NCBI RefSeq assembly: GCF_002073895.1
Contig: NZ_CP012839.1
Location: 289,411 to 353,410 of the forward strand
DNA length: 64,000 bases
Origin: Candidatus Riesia pediculischaeffi
GTDB lineage: Bacteria > Pseudomonadota > Gammaproteobacteria > Enterobacterales > Enterobacteriaceae
Reading direction: 5' to 3'
How positions within the stretch are numbered: position 1 is the stretch's first letter; the number at the start of each line of letters is the position of its first letter. Made by a program: the position numbers and the translations under genes. The notes beneath the pieces were generated by a model. It did not search any database, was not told where the DNA came from, and saw nothing but the letters and a program-made list of their open reading frames with translations. Below, one piece after another: positions 9,210 through 18,371 of the stretch.

Positions 9210-10557
9210 ATGAGAAAAGATAGATATTTCGGTACAGATGGTATTCGAGGGGAGTTCAAGGTATCCGATCACTCCAGATTTTTTTTTAAGACTAGGTTAT
9301 TCTATTGGAAAAGTGTTTTTAAAAAAAAGAACTAGAGGTGTTATTGTAGGAAGAGATACAAGGAATTCCGGACAAACTTTAAAATCGGCGATAGAATCTG
9401 GGATTCTTTTATCAGGATTATCTTTTTACGATGTCGGATTGACGTCTACTCCTGTTGTATCGTTTTTAACTAGGATATCCCATAAAAAAATAGGAATGAT
9501 TATTTCAGCATCCCATAATAGACATAACGATAATGGAATCAAAGTATTTTTAGAAGATGGTACAAAGATTCCCGAACTCATGGAACATGAGATAGAAAAT
9601 GTAGTTCGATGCGCTACAACTCAAGAGAAATCCTATTTTTGTGGTGAATCTAAAAATGTCCAAAATGTCAACAAAAAATACATCAGTTTTTGCAAAAAAA
9701 TTTTTTCTAAAGAACTGAGCTTGATAGGGATGAAGATTGTTTTAGATTGTTCCAATGGATCAACATACGATATAGCACCGCGTATATTACAAGAACTAGG
9801 TGCGGTTGTCGTTACGGTCGGTTGTGAACCAAGTGGATTTAATGTCAATCATAGAAATGAAAAAGAAAGTCTATCCGAATTAAGAAGGATAGTTATCGAA
9901 AAAAATGCTCATTTAGGTATTCTGCTTGATGGGGACGGTGATAGAATTTCGATGGTCGATCATCTAGGGAACTATATCAATGGAGATCAAATAATTTATA
10001 TCATCGTAAGAGATGCTGTTTTTTCCAACAACGATCCATACAATGGAGGTGTGATAGGTACGTTGATGAATAACAGTTCTTTAGAAAAAGAATTGAAAAG
10101 AATAGGTGTTCCGTTCATTCGATCCAAAGTTGGAGAAAAATATATTATTCAAAAGATGAGCGAATATGGATGGAAGTTTGGAGCAGAAAGCTCTGGTCAT
10201 ATCATCTTATTAGATCACTCTTCTACAAGTGATGGAATTATCGCGGGATTGCAGGTACTCAAAATTATGGTTAAAAACCAGACAAGTCTGTTCAATTTAT
10301 GTCAAGGAATCAAATTGATGCCACAAACTTTGGTAAACATCAAATTTGACGAAAAAAAAGGGAAGAACATCCTAAACGATCTTAAAAAAATCGTCGAAGA
10401 AACACGGAGAAAACTAAGAAAAGACGAAAGGATAATATTTAGAAAATCGGGTACAGAAAAATTGATTAGGATCATGATAGAAGGACAACATAAGAAAGGT
10501 ATTTTAAAATTTGTACATCAAATAAAGAACTTACAAAAGTCAATTGATAATTCATGA
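9210..10557 (+). CDS. glmM: Phosphoglucosamine mutase, frameshift near residue 15
   Basis: Interconverts glucosamine-6- and glucosamine-1-phosphate for UDP-GlcNAc, hence peptidoglycan. The true start is the ATG at 9210, two bases after folP, with AAGGATG context: MRKDRYFGTDGIRG matches the E. coli N-terminus. After about 15 codons that frame fails and homology continues as PITPDFFLRLG one base further on; the shift lies at 9249-9262. The rest is complete: phosphoserine loop SASHN, metal loop DGDGDR, sugar loop GAESSGH and phosphate loop RKSGTE. An internal ATG at 9238 would delete the conserved first segment. A two-base deletion or a +1 event explains it; it may be an assembly indel. Confidence 0.9.
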
Positions 10558-10669
10558 CGTAAAGTTACAGAAAACTTGAAATATTTTTTAAATTCTATTG
10601 AATCTCTATCGAAATCAATATAAACTTCTTAGTATAGATGTATGATCATATCGGTAGGGATTGATTTTC

Positions 10670-11005
10670 ATGTTTATATCCTTTATATTCTTCTTAATAT
10701 GCATGTTTCTTATATTTTTTATAATCGTCCAACCTGGAAAGGGTGGTGAGATAGGTAGTGTAAAAGGATCAGGAGCTTCTAGCACTTTTTTTGGGTCCTC
10801 TGGTTCTGGTAGATTTTTAAATAAATCGACCGTTATTCTTTCTACTCTTTTTTTCATCGTCAGTCTAATGATGAATAATATTTATTCCAGAATTTCTGAA
10901 GAAGAAGAAAATAAATGGAAGAATATATCTTCAAGTAATGTAAAAGGAATTGTCAAAGAACGAGAAGAATCTCGTATGAATACTTTAGGAGAGATACCAA
11001 AGTGA
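10670..11005 (+). CDS. secG: Protein translocase subunit SecG
   Basis: Small SecYEG channel subunit. Two hydrophobic segments flank the conserved cytoplasmic loop VQPGKGGEIG...GASSTFFGSSGSGRFLNK, which matches E. coli SecG. The ATG at 10670 has AGGGA upstream at reasonable spacing; a TTG at 10661 would add three residues but has no room for a ribosome binding site. About 111 residues, as in E. coli (110). It follows glmM and precedes tRNA-Leu, as in E. coli. Confidence 0.95.
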   Translation: MFISFIFFLICMFLIFFIIVQPGKGGEIGSVKGSGASSTFFGSSGSGRFLNKSTVILSTLFFIVSLMMNNIYSRISEEEENKWKNISSSNVKGIVKEREESRMNTLGEIPK

Positions 11006-11053
11006 GAAGTGATCTCTTCGTTAGTAATCTACATCACTCTTTTATCACAGTCA

Positions 11054-11134
11054 GCCGAGGTGGTGAAATGGTATACACGCTATCTTGAGGGGGTAGTGCC
11101 TGTTGGCATACGGGTTCAATTCCCGTCCTCGGTA
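11054..11134 (+). tRNA. leuU: tRNA-Leu(GAG)
   Basis: Class II tRNA with long variable arm, nearly identical to E. coli leuU. The acceptor stem is GCCGAGG paired with CCTCGGT, the anticodon loop CTTGAGG gives GAG and the T arm is CGGGTTCAATTCCCG. CCA is not encoded. It lies between secG and the initiator tRNA, as in E. coli. Confidence 0.96.
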
Positions 11135-11159
11135 TGATTTAGATAATTTGGAATATTAT

Positions 11160-11236
<77 letters not shown>

Positions 11237-11308
11237 CGAATCGGATCAATCAAACATAGGGATGTGTATGTGCTTTTAAAATTTTTTGTTTCTTCTTTAA
11301 GAATTTTT

Positions 11309-11335
11309 GGGCTGTTTAGCCCTTTTCTTTTTTTT
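11309..11335 (+). terminator. Rho-independent terminator after the tRNA-fMet gene
   Basis: Stem GGGCT, loop GTTT, stem AGCCC, then TTTTC and nine T. It ends the secG/tRNA transcript or attenuates read-through into nusA. It is the clearest intrinsic terminator in the window. Confidence 0.8.
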
Positions 11336-11505
11336 TAAGTACGATAATGGATCGAAGGATTGTATCAAATGGAATATTTTATGAGGTTCATTATCAACAA
11401 ACAGTGGTTTTTAAGAATGTATTTTATGACTTGGATGTTTTATACTCTCTTTAAAGGAGAAGTTACTTAGATCGATAACTTTCAATGAAGCGATAGGTAA
11501 TTCCG

Positions 11506-12621
11506 ATGAACAAAGAGATTCTCACCGTTGTCGAATTAGTCTCTAACGAAAAATCAATTCCAAGAAAAAAGATTTTTGAAGCACTTGAGATCGCAATAGC
11601 AACTGCAACGAAAAAAAAATATAATCAAGATATTGATGTTCGAGTTAACATCAATCAAAAAACTGGTGATTTTGATACTTTCAGAAGGTGGTTGGTGGTG
11701 GAAAGAGTAGTGCAGCCAACTCTTGAAATCACATTAGAAGCGGCAAGATTCGAAGATTCTGATGTTGAACTAGGGCATTATATAGAATGCCAAATAAGAT
11801 CAATCCAGTTTGATCGCATTGCTACACAGACTGCAAAACAGGTCATTTTTCAAAAAGTAAGGGAAGCTGAAAGAGATGTCGTAGTACAACAGTTCAGCAA
11901 AAAAAATGGAGAGATTCTTTCCGGAACCGTTAAAAAAATTAGTAAAGATAGTGTTATATTCGAAGTAGGACATAATGCGGAAGCGATGATTGTTAAAGAG
12001 AAAATGTTACCGCGCGAGATCTTTAGGATAAATGATCGAATCAAAGGAGTTCTTCAAGAAATTCGAAGAGATATCAGCAGAGGTCCCCAACTGATAGTAG
12101 ATAGAACAAGTGACAAGATGTTGACTGAATTGTTTCGCATGGAAGTTCCAGAGATTTATGAAAGGATCGTAGAGATTAAAGTTGTCGTAAGAGATCCTGG
12201 AATACGATCGAAGATAGCTGTATTCACCAACGACAAAAGGGTGGATCCTGTAGGTGCTTGTGTAGGAATAAGAGGATCTAGGGTCCAAGCAGTCTCTAAC
12301 GAATTATGCGGAGAGAGAATCGACGTTATACTATGGAATGAAAATTTAACGCAGTTTACAATTAATGCTATGGCACCTGCTGAAGTTTCTTCAATCATCG
12401 TAGATGAAGAGAGATATACTGTAGATGTTACAGTTGAAGAAAAGAATCTTGCTCAAGCTATTGGAAGAAATGGACAAAACGTTAAATTAGCTTCTAAGTT
12501 GCTGAAAGATCATCAAGATGATGATAGATGGGAGCTGAATATCATGACAGATAAGGGGATATCTCATAAGAATCAAAACTTTGAAAAAAATCTGAATATC
12601 TCTAAAAACCCGATAAATTGA
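11506..12621 (+). CDS. nusA: Transcription factor NusA, lacking the C-terminal repeats
   Basis: Binds RNA polymerase and controls pausing, termination and antitermination. In order it has the N-terminal polymerase-binding domain (1-125), an S1 domain (about 135-200), KH1 ([14 protein letters not shown]) and KH2 ([18 protein letters not shown]). The 371 residues stop about 15 residues past KH2, whereas E. coli NusA (495) continues with two acidic AR repeats that contact the alpha subunit C-terminal domain and N protein. No AR sequence appears in any frame downstream, so the repeats are lost. It heads nusA-infB-rbfA. Confidence 0.96.
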   Translation: MNKEILTVVELVSNEKSIPRKKIFEALEIAIATATKKKYNQDIDVRVNINQKTGDFDTFRRWLVVERVVQPTLEITLEAARFEDSDVELGHYIECQIRSIQFDRIATQTAKQVIFQKVREAERDVVVQQFSKKNGEILSGTVKKISKDSVIFEVGHNAEAMIVKEKMLPREIFRINDRIKGVLQEIRRDISRGPQLIVDRTSDKMLTELFRMEVPEIYERIVEIKVVVRDPGIRSKIAVFTNDKRVDPVGACVGIRGSRVQAVSNELCGERIDVILWNENLTQFTINAMAPAEVSSIIVDEERYTVDVTVEEKNLAQAIGRNGQNVKLASKLLKDHQDDDRWELNIMTDKGISHKNQNFEKNLNISKNPIN

Positions 12622-13585
12622 GTTGAAGAATGATCATTGTGGATCTAATGAAATTGAACAAATGAGGATCGATGTGTTTTAAATGTTGTAAGATCTTTAG
12701 AGAATACGGTTGTGACTCTATGAGAAGAAGAAAAAGATATTCGACAACGGCGGTATGTATTTTAGTTCGGTCGTTCGATCGCTTCAAAACTTTTTTGATC
12801 CCTTCGTTATCTGGATTCTTGGAGATTATCTTAAGAATGATATGTCAAAAATGATCGACAATTTTACAAATATTCCACATATCCTTTTGAAGATAGGATA
12901 ATGTACGGAGTGTTGTGTTCGTAGGGGATGTTTTTAGACCATTTAATTGATGTGATATGAATGAAAGGTTCAAAATTTATCAATGATTTTTTAAGTCATC
13001 TCAAAATTTTTCCGATGACATTAAAACGAATGTATCTTACGGTTTGGGAAAAAAATAACGAAGTGTTCCATCTATTCTGTTCATGTAAGGAACTGTGAAG
13101 AGATAGTCCCTTTTACTCAGACATAAATGAATACGAAAGATCTTACCGGAGTAGAAATTAAAGAGGATCCATTTTATCTTCGATGGCGAACAGCGAATTT
13201 CATCCGATGGTCTCAAAAGTCATTCGTTCAAGATTTTTAAACGTATTATTTTTTTTAATATTGTAAGATGCTATTTGATCTCAACGGATAACAAAAAAGA
13301 TGGAAATATATTTCATCCATCATATATTTCTGTAAAGGTAAATGAATTGATCTTAAAGAAAGGTAAAAATGCTTCGTAAGAACATCTTAACTTGAAATCT
13401 TAAGATCATGAAATCATTCGGAAATGAATTTTCTTCGATTAAAATGAAAATCATCCGTATTCTATCAAAAGGTAAGATATCCCTTTGTATGATCTTTTCT
13501 GAAGTTTCCAGAATAGATCAAGAACATTTTCTATCATAGAAAATAGAATAATACAGATTTATGATGCTCATCAATTTAACAACCC
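12622..13585. other. Spacer where nusA C-terminus and infB N-terminus would lie
   Basis: In E. coli nusA and infB are about 25 bases apart; here the gap is 964 bases while NusA lacks its C-terminal repeats and IF2 its N-terminal domains. The size suits erosion of coding sequence. All frames contain stops and I could not find an IF2 N-domain or AR motif, so this is inference from position. No other gene or RNA is recognisable. Confidence 0.5.
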
Positions 13586-15250
13586 GTGTCTATAAGAATG
13601 GTACGAATTAACGCGAATATGGATCGATATAACGAAAAAGACATCGAATCGGAAATAATCGATTATCGAAATAGTACATTTCGAAGAAATGATAAAATTT
13701 TGAGAGTTCGTCCTCCAATAGTAAGTGTCATGGGACATATTGATCATGGGAAAACTTCTTTACTAGATAGGATATGTTCAACCAATGTCTTATCGAAAGA
13801 AACAGGAGGTATCACACAAACGATTAATGTTCATCACTTTCATGCGGATAAAAGATACAATGAAAAGGCAATTACTTTCTTAGATACTCCGGGACATTCC
13901 GCTTTCTTCAATATGAGGTTGCGTGGGATTGATATGACGGATATTGTACTCTTAGTGATCGCGATAGACGATGGTATTATGCAACAGACTATAGAAACGA
14001 TTCAATATGCCAAATCTTTCGATATTCCAGTAATAGTTGCAGTTAATAAAATCGATAAAAAAATATCTTTCAACAAAGATATAGAGAACTATATCTTAAA
14101 ATACGGAGTTCAATCGGAAAGATTGGGAGGAGAGGATCAGTTCGTCTATGTTTCTGCTAAAACTGGAGAAGGAATCGATAATCTCCTAGAAGCGATTCTA
14201 GTACAAGCGGAATTGATGGAATTAAAAGCAGATCGAAACTGTCCAGCGATCGGAACGATAACCGAATCATTTTTAGATAAAAGAAGAGGTCCTGTGGTAA
14301 ATGTCATAATCAGGGAGGGTGTTCTAAAAATAGGACAAGTCATCTTATGCGGCTTCGAGTACGGAAAAGTTAAGAAAATCATTGATGTAAATGGAAAAAA
14401 CGTAGAAGAAGCGCTTCCTTGTGTTCCTGTTCAAGTACTTGGATTGTCCGATATACCGTTAGCAGGAGACAAGTTGATAGTGTTGAAAAGTGAAAAAAAA
14501 GCGAAGAATTTTGCGACAATTCGGAGAGCTAGATCCAGAGAAATCGAATTAGATATCCAGAAAAGTAGCATAATGCAAGAAAACAAGAAAAATTTTTTTA
14601 AAAAAGATAACGAAACAACAACCTTGAACATCATTTTAAAAACTGATACGCAAGGAATGATGGATGCTATTCAAAGTTCTTTAGATGAAATAAACAGAAC
14701 GTATTGTAGAAAGAACATCCAAAAGTATGTTAAGATCATCAGATGTGGCGTCGGTCAAATCAATACGAATGATGTTATTCTAGCTATCACATCTAAATCG
14801 ATAATATTTGGATTTAACGTTCAAACTGAACATATCTCAAAAAAATTTTTAGTTAGAAATCACATAGATATCAGATATTATTCGGTTATCTATAAACTTT
14901 TGCAAGATGTAGAGGATGAACTCAGAAGAAATGTTACGAAAAAAGTATATGATAGAAAGGTACAGATCGGTACGCTGAACGTTCAAAACATCTTTCATCT
15001 AAAAGATCATCACAGTACCATAGTGGGTTGTATGGTCGTGAAGGGAAGGATAAAGAAGGATAGCCTCATCTCGATATTTCGAGGAGAGAAGATGATTTTT
15101 CAAGACATTCAAATCGATTCCTTACAAAGGTTTCAAAGTAAGGTTAATGAGGTGAAAGAAGGGGACGAATGTGGTGTTAGGATCAAACCTCATGTCAAAC
15201 TCTATATAGGAGACATGATAGCAGCATTTGAGAAAAAAAATGATCCGTAA
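13586..15250 (+). CDS. infB: Translation initiation factor IF-2, N-terminally truncated
   Basis: GTPase that places initiator tRNA on the ribosome. Present are the G domain (GHIDHGKTS, DTPGH, NKIDK), domain II and the C-terminal fMet-tRNA-binding part (domains up to GDMIAAFE). The E. coli protein has 890 residues; here 554 remain. Residues 5-25 still align with the end of the E. coli IF2 N-domain (TINQVIDQETA region), and everything before is gone. The start is GTG at 13586, just after an in-frame TAA; ATG 13598 is an alternative. Similar in extent to mitochondrial IF2. Its end overlaps or abuts rbfA. Confidence 0.95.
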   Translation: MSIRMVRINANMDRYNEKDIESEIIDYRNSTFRRNDKILRVRPPIVSVMGHIDHGKTSLLDRICSTNVLSKETGGITQTINVHHFHADKRYNEKAITFLDTPGHSAFFNMRLRGIDMTDIVLLVIAIDDGIMQQTIETIQYAKSFDIPVIVAVNKIDKKISFNKDIENYILKYGVQSERLGGEDQFVYVSAKTGEGIDNLLEAILVQAELMELKADRNCPAIGTITESFLDKRRGPVVNVIIREGVLKIGQVILCGFEYGKVKKIIDVNGKNVEEALPCVPVQVLGLSDIPLAGDKLIVLKSEKKAKNFATIRRARSREIELDIQKSSIMQENKKNFFKKDNETTTLNIILKTDTQGMMDAIQSSLDEINRTYCRKNIQKYVKIIRCGVGQINTNDVILAITSKSIIFGFNVQTEHISKKFLVRNHIDIRYYSVIYKLLQDVEDELRRNVTKKVYDRKVQIGTLNVQNIFHLKDHHSTIVGCMVVKGRIKKDSLISIFRGEKMIFQDIQIDSLQRFQSKVNEVKEGDECGVRIKPHVKLYIGDMIAAFEKKNDP

Positions 15251-15647
15251 TTCATACACATCACATGAATTTTTTATGAAAAGAAAATCATACAGACTAC
15301 GTAAACTATCCAAAGTGATTCAAAGAGAGCTTTCTTGGATCTTTCAAAAGAACATCATGGATCCAAGAGTTAGAAGGGTTGTAATACTGTACGTTGATCT
15401 TAATAAAGATCTTTCTTTCGCAAAAGTCTTCATTTCTATGTTTTTTAATTTTTTGACGGAAATCGATAATAGTGCATCTATAGAAGAGATGATTCGTATA
15501 CTGAATGAACATCAAATGTTGAAGATGATCAGATACCATTTAGCACAAAGAGTCATGGTTCGTTCAATACCGAAGTTATCTTTTTGTTCACCGATCAAAG
15601 AAGATATCAATCAACATCGATTATACAGAAAAAACCATCATCGATGA
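15240..15647 (+). CDS. rbfA: Ribosome-binding factor A
   Basis: 30S maturation factor. The KH-like fold is recognisable: YRLRKLSKVIQREL, DPRVRRVVI, the DLSFAKVFIS strand and VPELTF-like IPKLSF. Two starts are plausible: ATG 15240, overlapping the infB stop and preceded by GAG, or ATG 15276, which gives exactly the E. coli N-terminal length (MKRKSYR). The C-terminus is short and basic. truB, the next gene in E. coli, is absent; 278 empty bases separate rbfA from rpsO. Confidence 0.9.
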   Translation: MIRNSYTSHEFFMKRKSYRLRKLSKVIQRELSWIFQKNIMDPRVRRVVILYVDLNKDLSFAKVFISMFFNFLTEIDNSASIEEMIRILNEHQMLKMIRYHLAQRVMVRSIPKLSFCSPIKEDINQHRLYRKNHHR

Positions 15648-15925
15648 TCTCATTTCGTACAACACTGAACAGTTAACACCCCCAAAATTGATGAAGTCAA
15701 CCGGTTTACTCTGAACAACGTTGTCACGTTTCGAACGCATCAACTATTTTTTCTGTTTAACAATAAATATTTGAAGGATCATAGGGAGATTTAATCTATA
15801 CCGATGATATCTAAAATAAGGAAGACGTAAGTATTTTTCTTGCATTAGGATATCTTATCATTTAAAGTATCCCTATGTATCTTACGATTGTACGTTATTT
15901 CATTATCACATTGAAGAATTAGCAC

Positions 15926-16147
15926 ATGAAAAGAACAAATACAGGTTCCGAAGAATTTCAAATCAATACGCTAACTGAAAAGATAAATAGATTGGTCGGT
16001 CATTTTTCTTTCAACAAGAAAGATTTTCATAGCAAAAGAGGTTTTTTAAAAATGGTCTCCCAAAGAAAAAAAAAACTAGAATACTTAAAGAGAAAAGACT
16101 TTAATAAATATCTATCAATTGTGGATGATCTAAAGACCCGAAAATAG
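15926..16147 (+). CDS. rpsO: 30S ribosomal protein S15, missing its N-terminus
   Basis: Primary 16S rRNA-binding protein of the platform. From NTGSEEFQINTLT to the end it matches E. coli S15, including GHFSFNKKDFHSKRGFLKMVSQRKKKLEYLKRKD. It has 73 residues against 89: the first ~17 residues, forming helix 1, are absent. An in-frame TAG lies two codons before the ATG at 15926, and I could not find the missing helix convincingly in another frame. pnp follows, as in E. coli. Confidence 0.93.
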   Translation: MKRTNTGSEEFQINTLTEKINRLVGHFSFNKKDFHSKRGFLKMVSQRKKKLEYLKRKDFNKYLSIVDDLKTRK

Positions 16148-16255
16148 AAGAATCTTATGTGACGTGTTTGTAAGTTTTATCATGACGATTTCGATGAGAA
16201 CATTAAAGAAAATACTCCCTTGCAACGCGTTAATCAATCAATAAAGGTAAAATAA

Positions 16256-18355
16256 TTGATAAAAAATTTTCTTAATCCTACTGTTCAAACCTTTCAACTT
16301 GGAAGAAACATCTGTACTATAGAAACTGGGATGTTAGCCAGGAGATCTACAGCGTCAGTCATGATACACATGGAAGGAACATCCGTTCTCGTTTCAGTAG
16401 TAGAACAAAGAGAAGATAAAAAACAACAAGAGTACGATTTCTTTCCTCTAGTTGTAAACTATCAAGAGAGGTATTATTCTATAGGAAAAATACCGGGAAG
16501 TTTTTTTAGAAGAGAAGGAAGATCTGGAGAAAATGAGATCTTAACCTCTAGGCTGATTGACAGATCTTTGAGACCAGTTTTTCCAAAAGGTTTTAACAGC
16601 GAAATTCAAATCATCGCAACCGTAGTTTCAGTGGATCCTAGAATTAATCCGGATATTTTATCGATAGTAGGAGCTTCCGCTGCACTTTCAATATCCCATA
16701 TTCCATTCAGAGAACCTGTCGGAGCAGTTAGAGTAGGTTATATCTCAAAAAAATACGTTCTAAATCCAAGTTATGAAGAGATCAAGAGAAGTGAATTAGA
16801 TTTAATAATTTCTAGCACGGAAGATCAAACTTTGATGATCGAATCGAGATCTTCATTGCTAAAAGAAGATGTCATCTTACAAGCAATCGAATTCGCTAGA
16901 GAAGGTCAAAAGGTTATCATTGATAATATTAAGATGTTTTCCGATAAAGTTGGTTTAGAAAAGATTTCCCTAAAAGAAAAAGAAATGAATGTTGATATTG
17001 AGAAATATATATCAGATAATATTGAGGACGATTTGAAACTTGCTTATTTGATTCCTGACAAGAAATCTCGCTTATTTAAAGTTCGAGAAATCAAGGAGAA
17101 AACGTTTTTGGAATCTTCAACCACAGAAGGTTTCGATCCAGATCAAGTGAGTCATGTGTTCTCTAGTTTAGAGAGAAAGATAGTACGAAACAGAATACTA
17201 GATGAGAATTTAAGAATAGATGGAAGAAGACGTGACGAAATTAGACCGGTCGACTGTCGTGTAGGAGTCCTACCTAGGACACATGGTTCTTCCTTGTTCA
17301 CGAGAGGAGAAACTCAAGCCCTAGTTGTAGTTACTTTAGGTAACGATAGGGATGCTCAGATAAAAGATGAAATCATCGGTGAGAGAATTGATCATTTCAT
17401 ATTCCATTACAACTTCCTTCCATATTCTGTCGGAGAGATCGGATTAGTAGGTGTTCCAAAAAGGAGAGAAATAGGACATGGAAACTTGGCAAAGAAAGGT
17501 ATGATGGCTGTCATGCCATCTTTCTCAGATTTTTCATATACCGTCCGAGTTGTTTCTGAGATCATAGAGTCTAACGGATCTTCATCAATGGCTTCTGTAT
17601 GTGGATCTTCTTTGGCGATGATGGATGCTGGAATTCCGATAAAATCAGCAGTTGCTGGTATTGCGATGGGTTTAATTAAGGAAAAAGAAAGATTCATCGT
17701 TCTTTCAGATATATTGGGTGATGAAGATCATTTAGGCGACATGGATTTTAAGGTAATTGGAAACGAAGAGGGAATAAGTGCAATGCAGATGGATATCAAG
17801 ATCGATGGAGTTGATGATAGCATATTGAGAACTGCTCTTATTCAATCAAAGGAAGCGAGATTGAAGGTATTGCAAGAAATGAGGAAAGCTATCTCTCGTC
17901 CACGGGAATCTGTTTCGAAATTTGCTCCAAGGGTTCAAAAAATATATGTAGATCCTAAGAAGATAAAAGATATCATAGGAAAAGGAGGATCCACTATAAG
18001 ATCTCTAACCGAAGAGACCAACTCCGTCATAGATGTAGAAGATACAGGCGAAGTGAGAATTTCATCGGTAGATGAATCAAATCTCAGGAAAGCGATTTCT
18101 AAGATAAAGGAGATTATTTCAGAAATAGAATTAGGAAAAATTTATAAAGCAAAAATAATCAAGATAGCTGAATTTGGATTGTTTGTTTCGATACTTAGCA
18201 ATAAGAAGGAAGGATTGGTCGTTCTTCGGAACCATGGAAGGAACATATACCTTCGTGGAAAGCACGAATTCCGTTCCTTCAAGGTCGGACAGATAATTTC
18301 AGTAAAAGTTTCAGATATTGATCGTCATGGGAGGGTACGATTCGTATTATCCTAG
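16256..18355 (+). CDS. pnp: Polyribonucleotide nucleotidyltransferase (PNPase)
   Basis: Phosphorolytic 3'-5' exoribonuclease. Two RNase PH domains surround the helical linker; the second carries the catalytic region ILGDEDHLGDMDFK, and FFRREGR and GRRRDEIRP are intact. They are followed by KH (IGKGGSTIRSLTEET) and S1. It has 699 residues against 711 in E. coli, missing only the tail after S1. It starts with TTG (MIKNFLNPTV) after AAAGG; E. coli pnp also uses TTG. It is convergent with valS, only 16 bases apart. Confidence 0.97.
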   Translation: MIKNFLNPTVQTFQLGRNICTIETGMLARRSTASVMIHMEGTSVLVSVVEQREDKKQQEYDFFPLVVNYQERYYSIGKIPGSFFRREGRSGENEILTSRLIDRSLRPVFPKGFNSEIQIIATVVSVDPRINPDILSIVGASAALSISHIPFREPVGAVRVGYISKKYVLNPSYEEIKRSELDLIISSTEDQTLMIESRSSLLKEDVILQAIEFAREGQKVIIDNIKMFSDKVGLEKISLKEKEMNVDIEKYISDNIEDDLKLAYLIPDKKSRLFKVREIKEKTFLESSTTEGFDPDQVSHVFSSLERKIVRNRILDENLRIDGRRRDEIRPVDCRVGVLPRTHGSSLFTRGETQALVVVTLGNDRDAQIKDEIIGERIDHFIFHYNFLPYSVGEIGLVGVPKRREIGHGNLAKKGMMAVMPSFSDFSYTVRVVSEIIESNGSSSMASVCGSSLAMMDAGIPIKSAVAGIAMGLIKEKERFIVLSDILGDEDHLGDMDFKVIGNEEGISAMQMDIKIDGVDDSILRTALIQSKEARLKVLQEMRKAISRPRESVSKFAPRVQKIYVDPKKIKDIIGKGGSTIRSLTEETNSVIDVEDTGEVRISSVDESNLRKAISKIKEIISEIELGKIYKAKIIKIAEFGLFVSILSNKKEGLVVLRNHGRNIYLRGKHEFRSFKVGQIISVKVSDIDRHGRVRFVLS

Positions 18356-18371
18356 ATCTTTCACAAGTAGA

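Noticed and set aside
12672-12854. 60-codon frame after nusA as a possible AR-domain remnant
   Set aside because: No AR repeat pattern; cysteine- and arginine-rich sequence unlike NusA.
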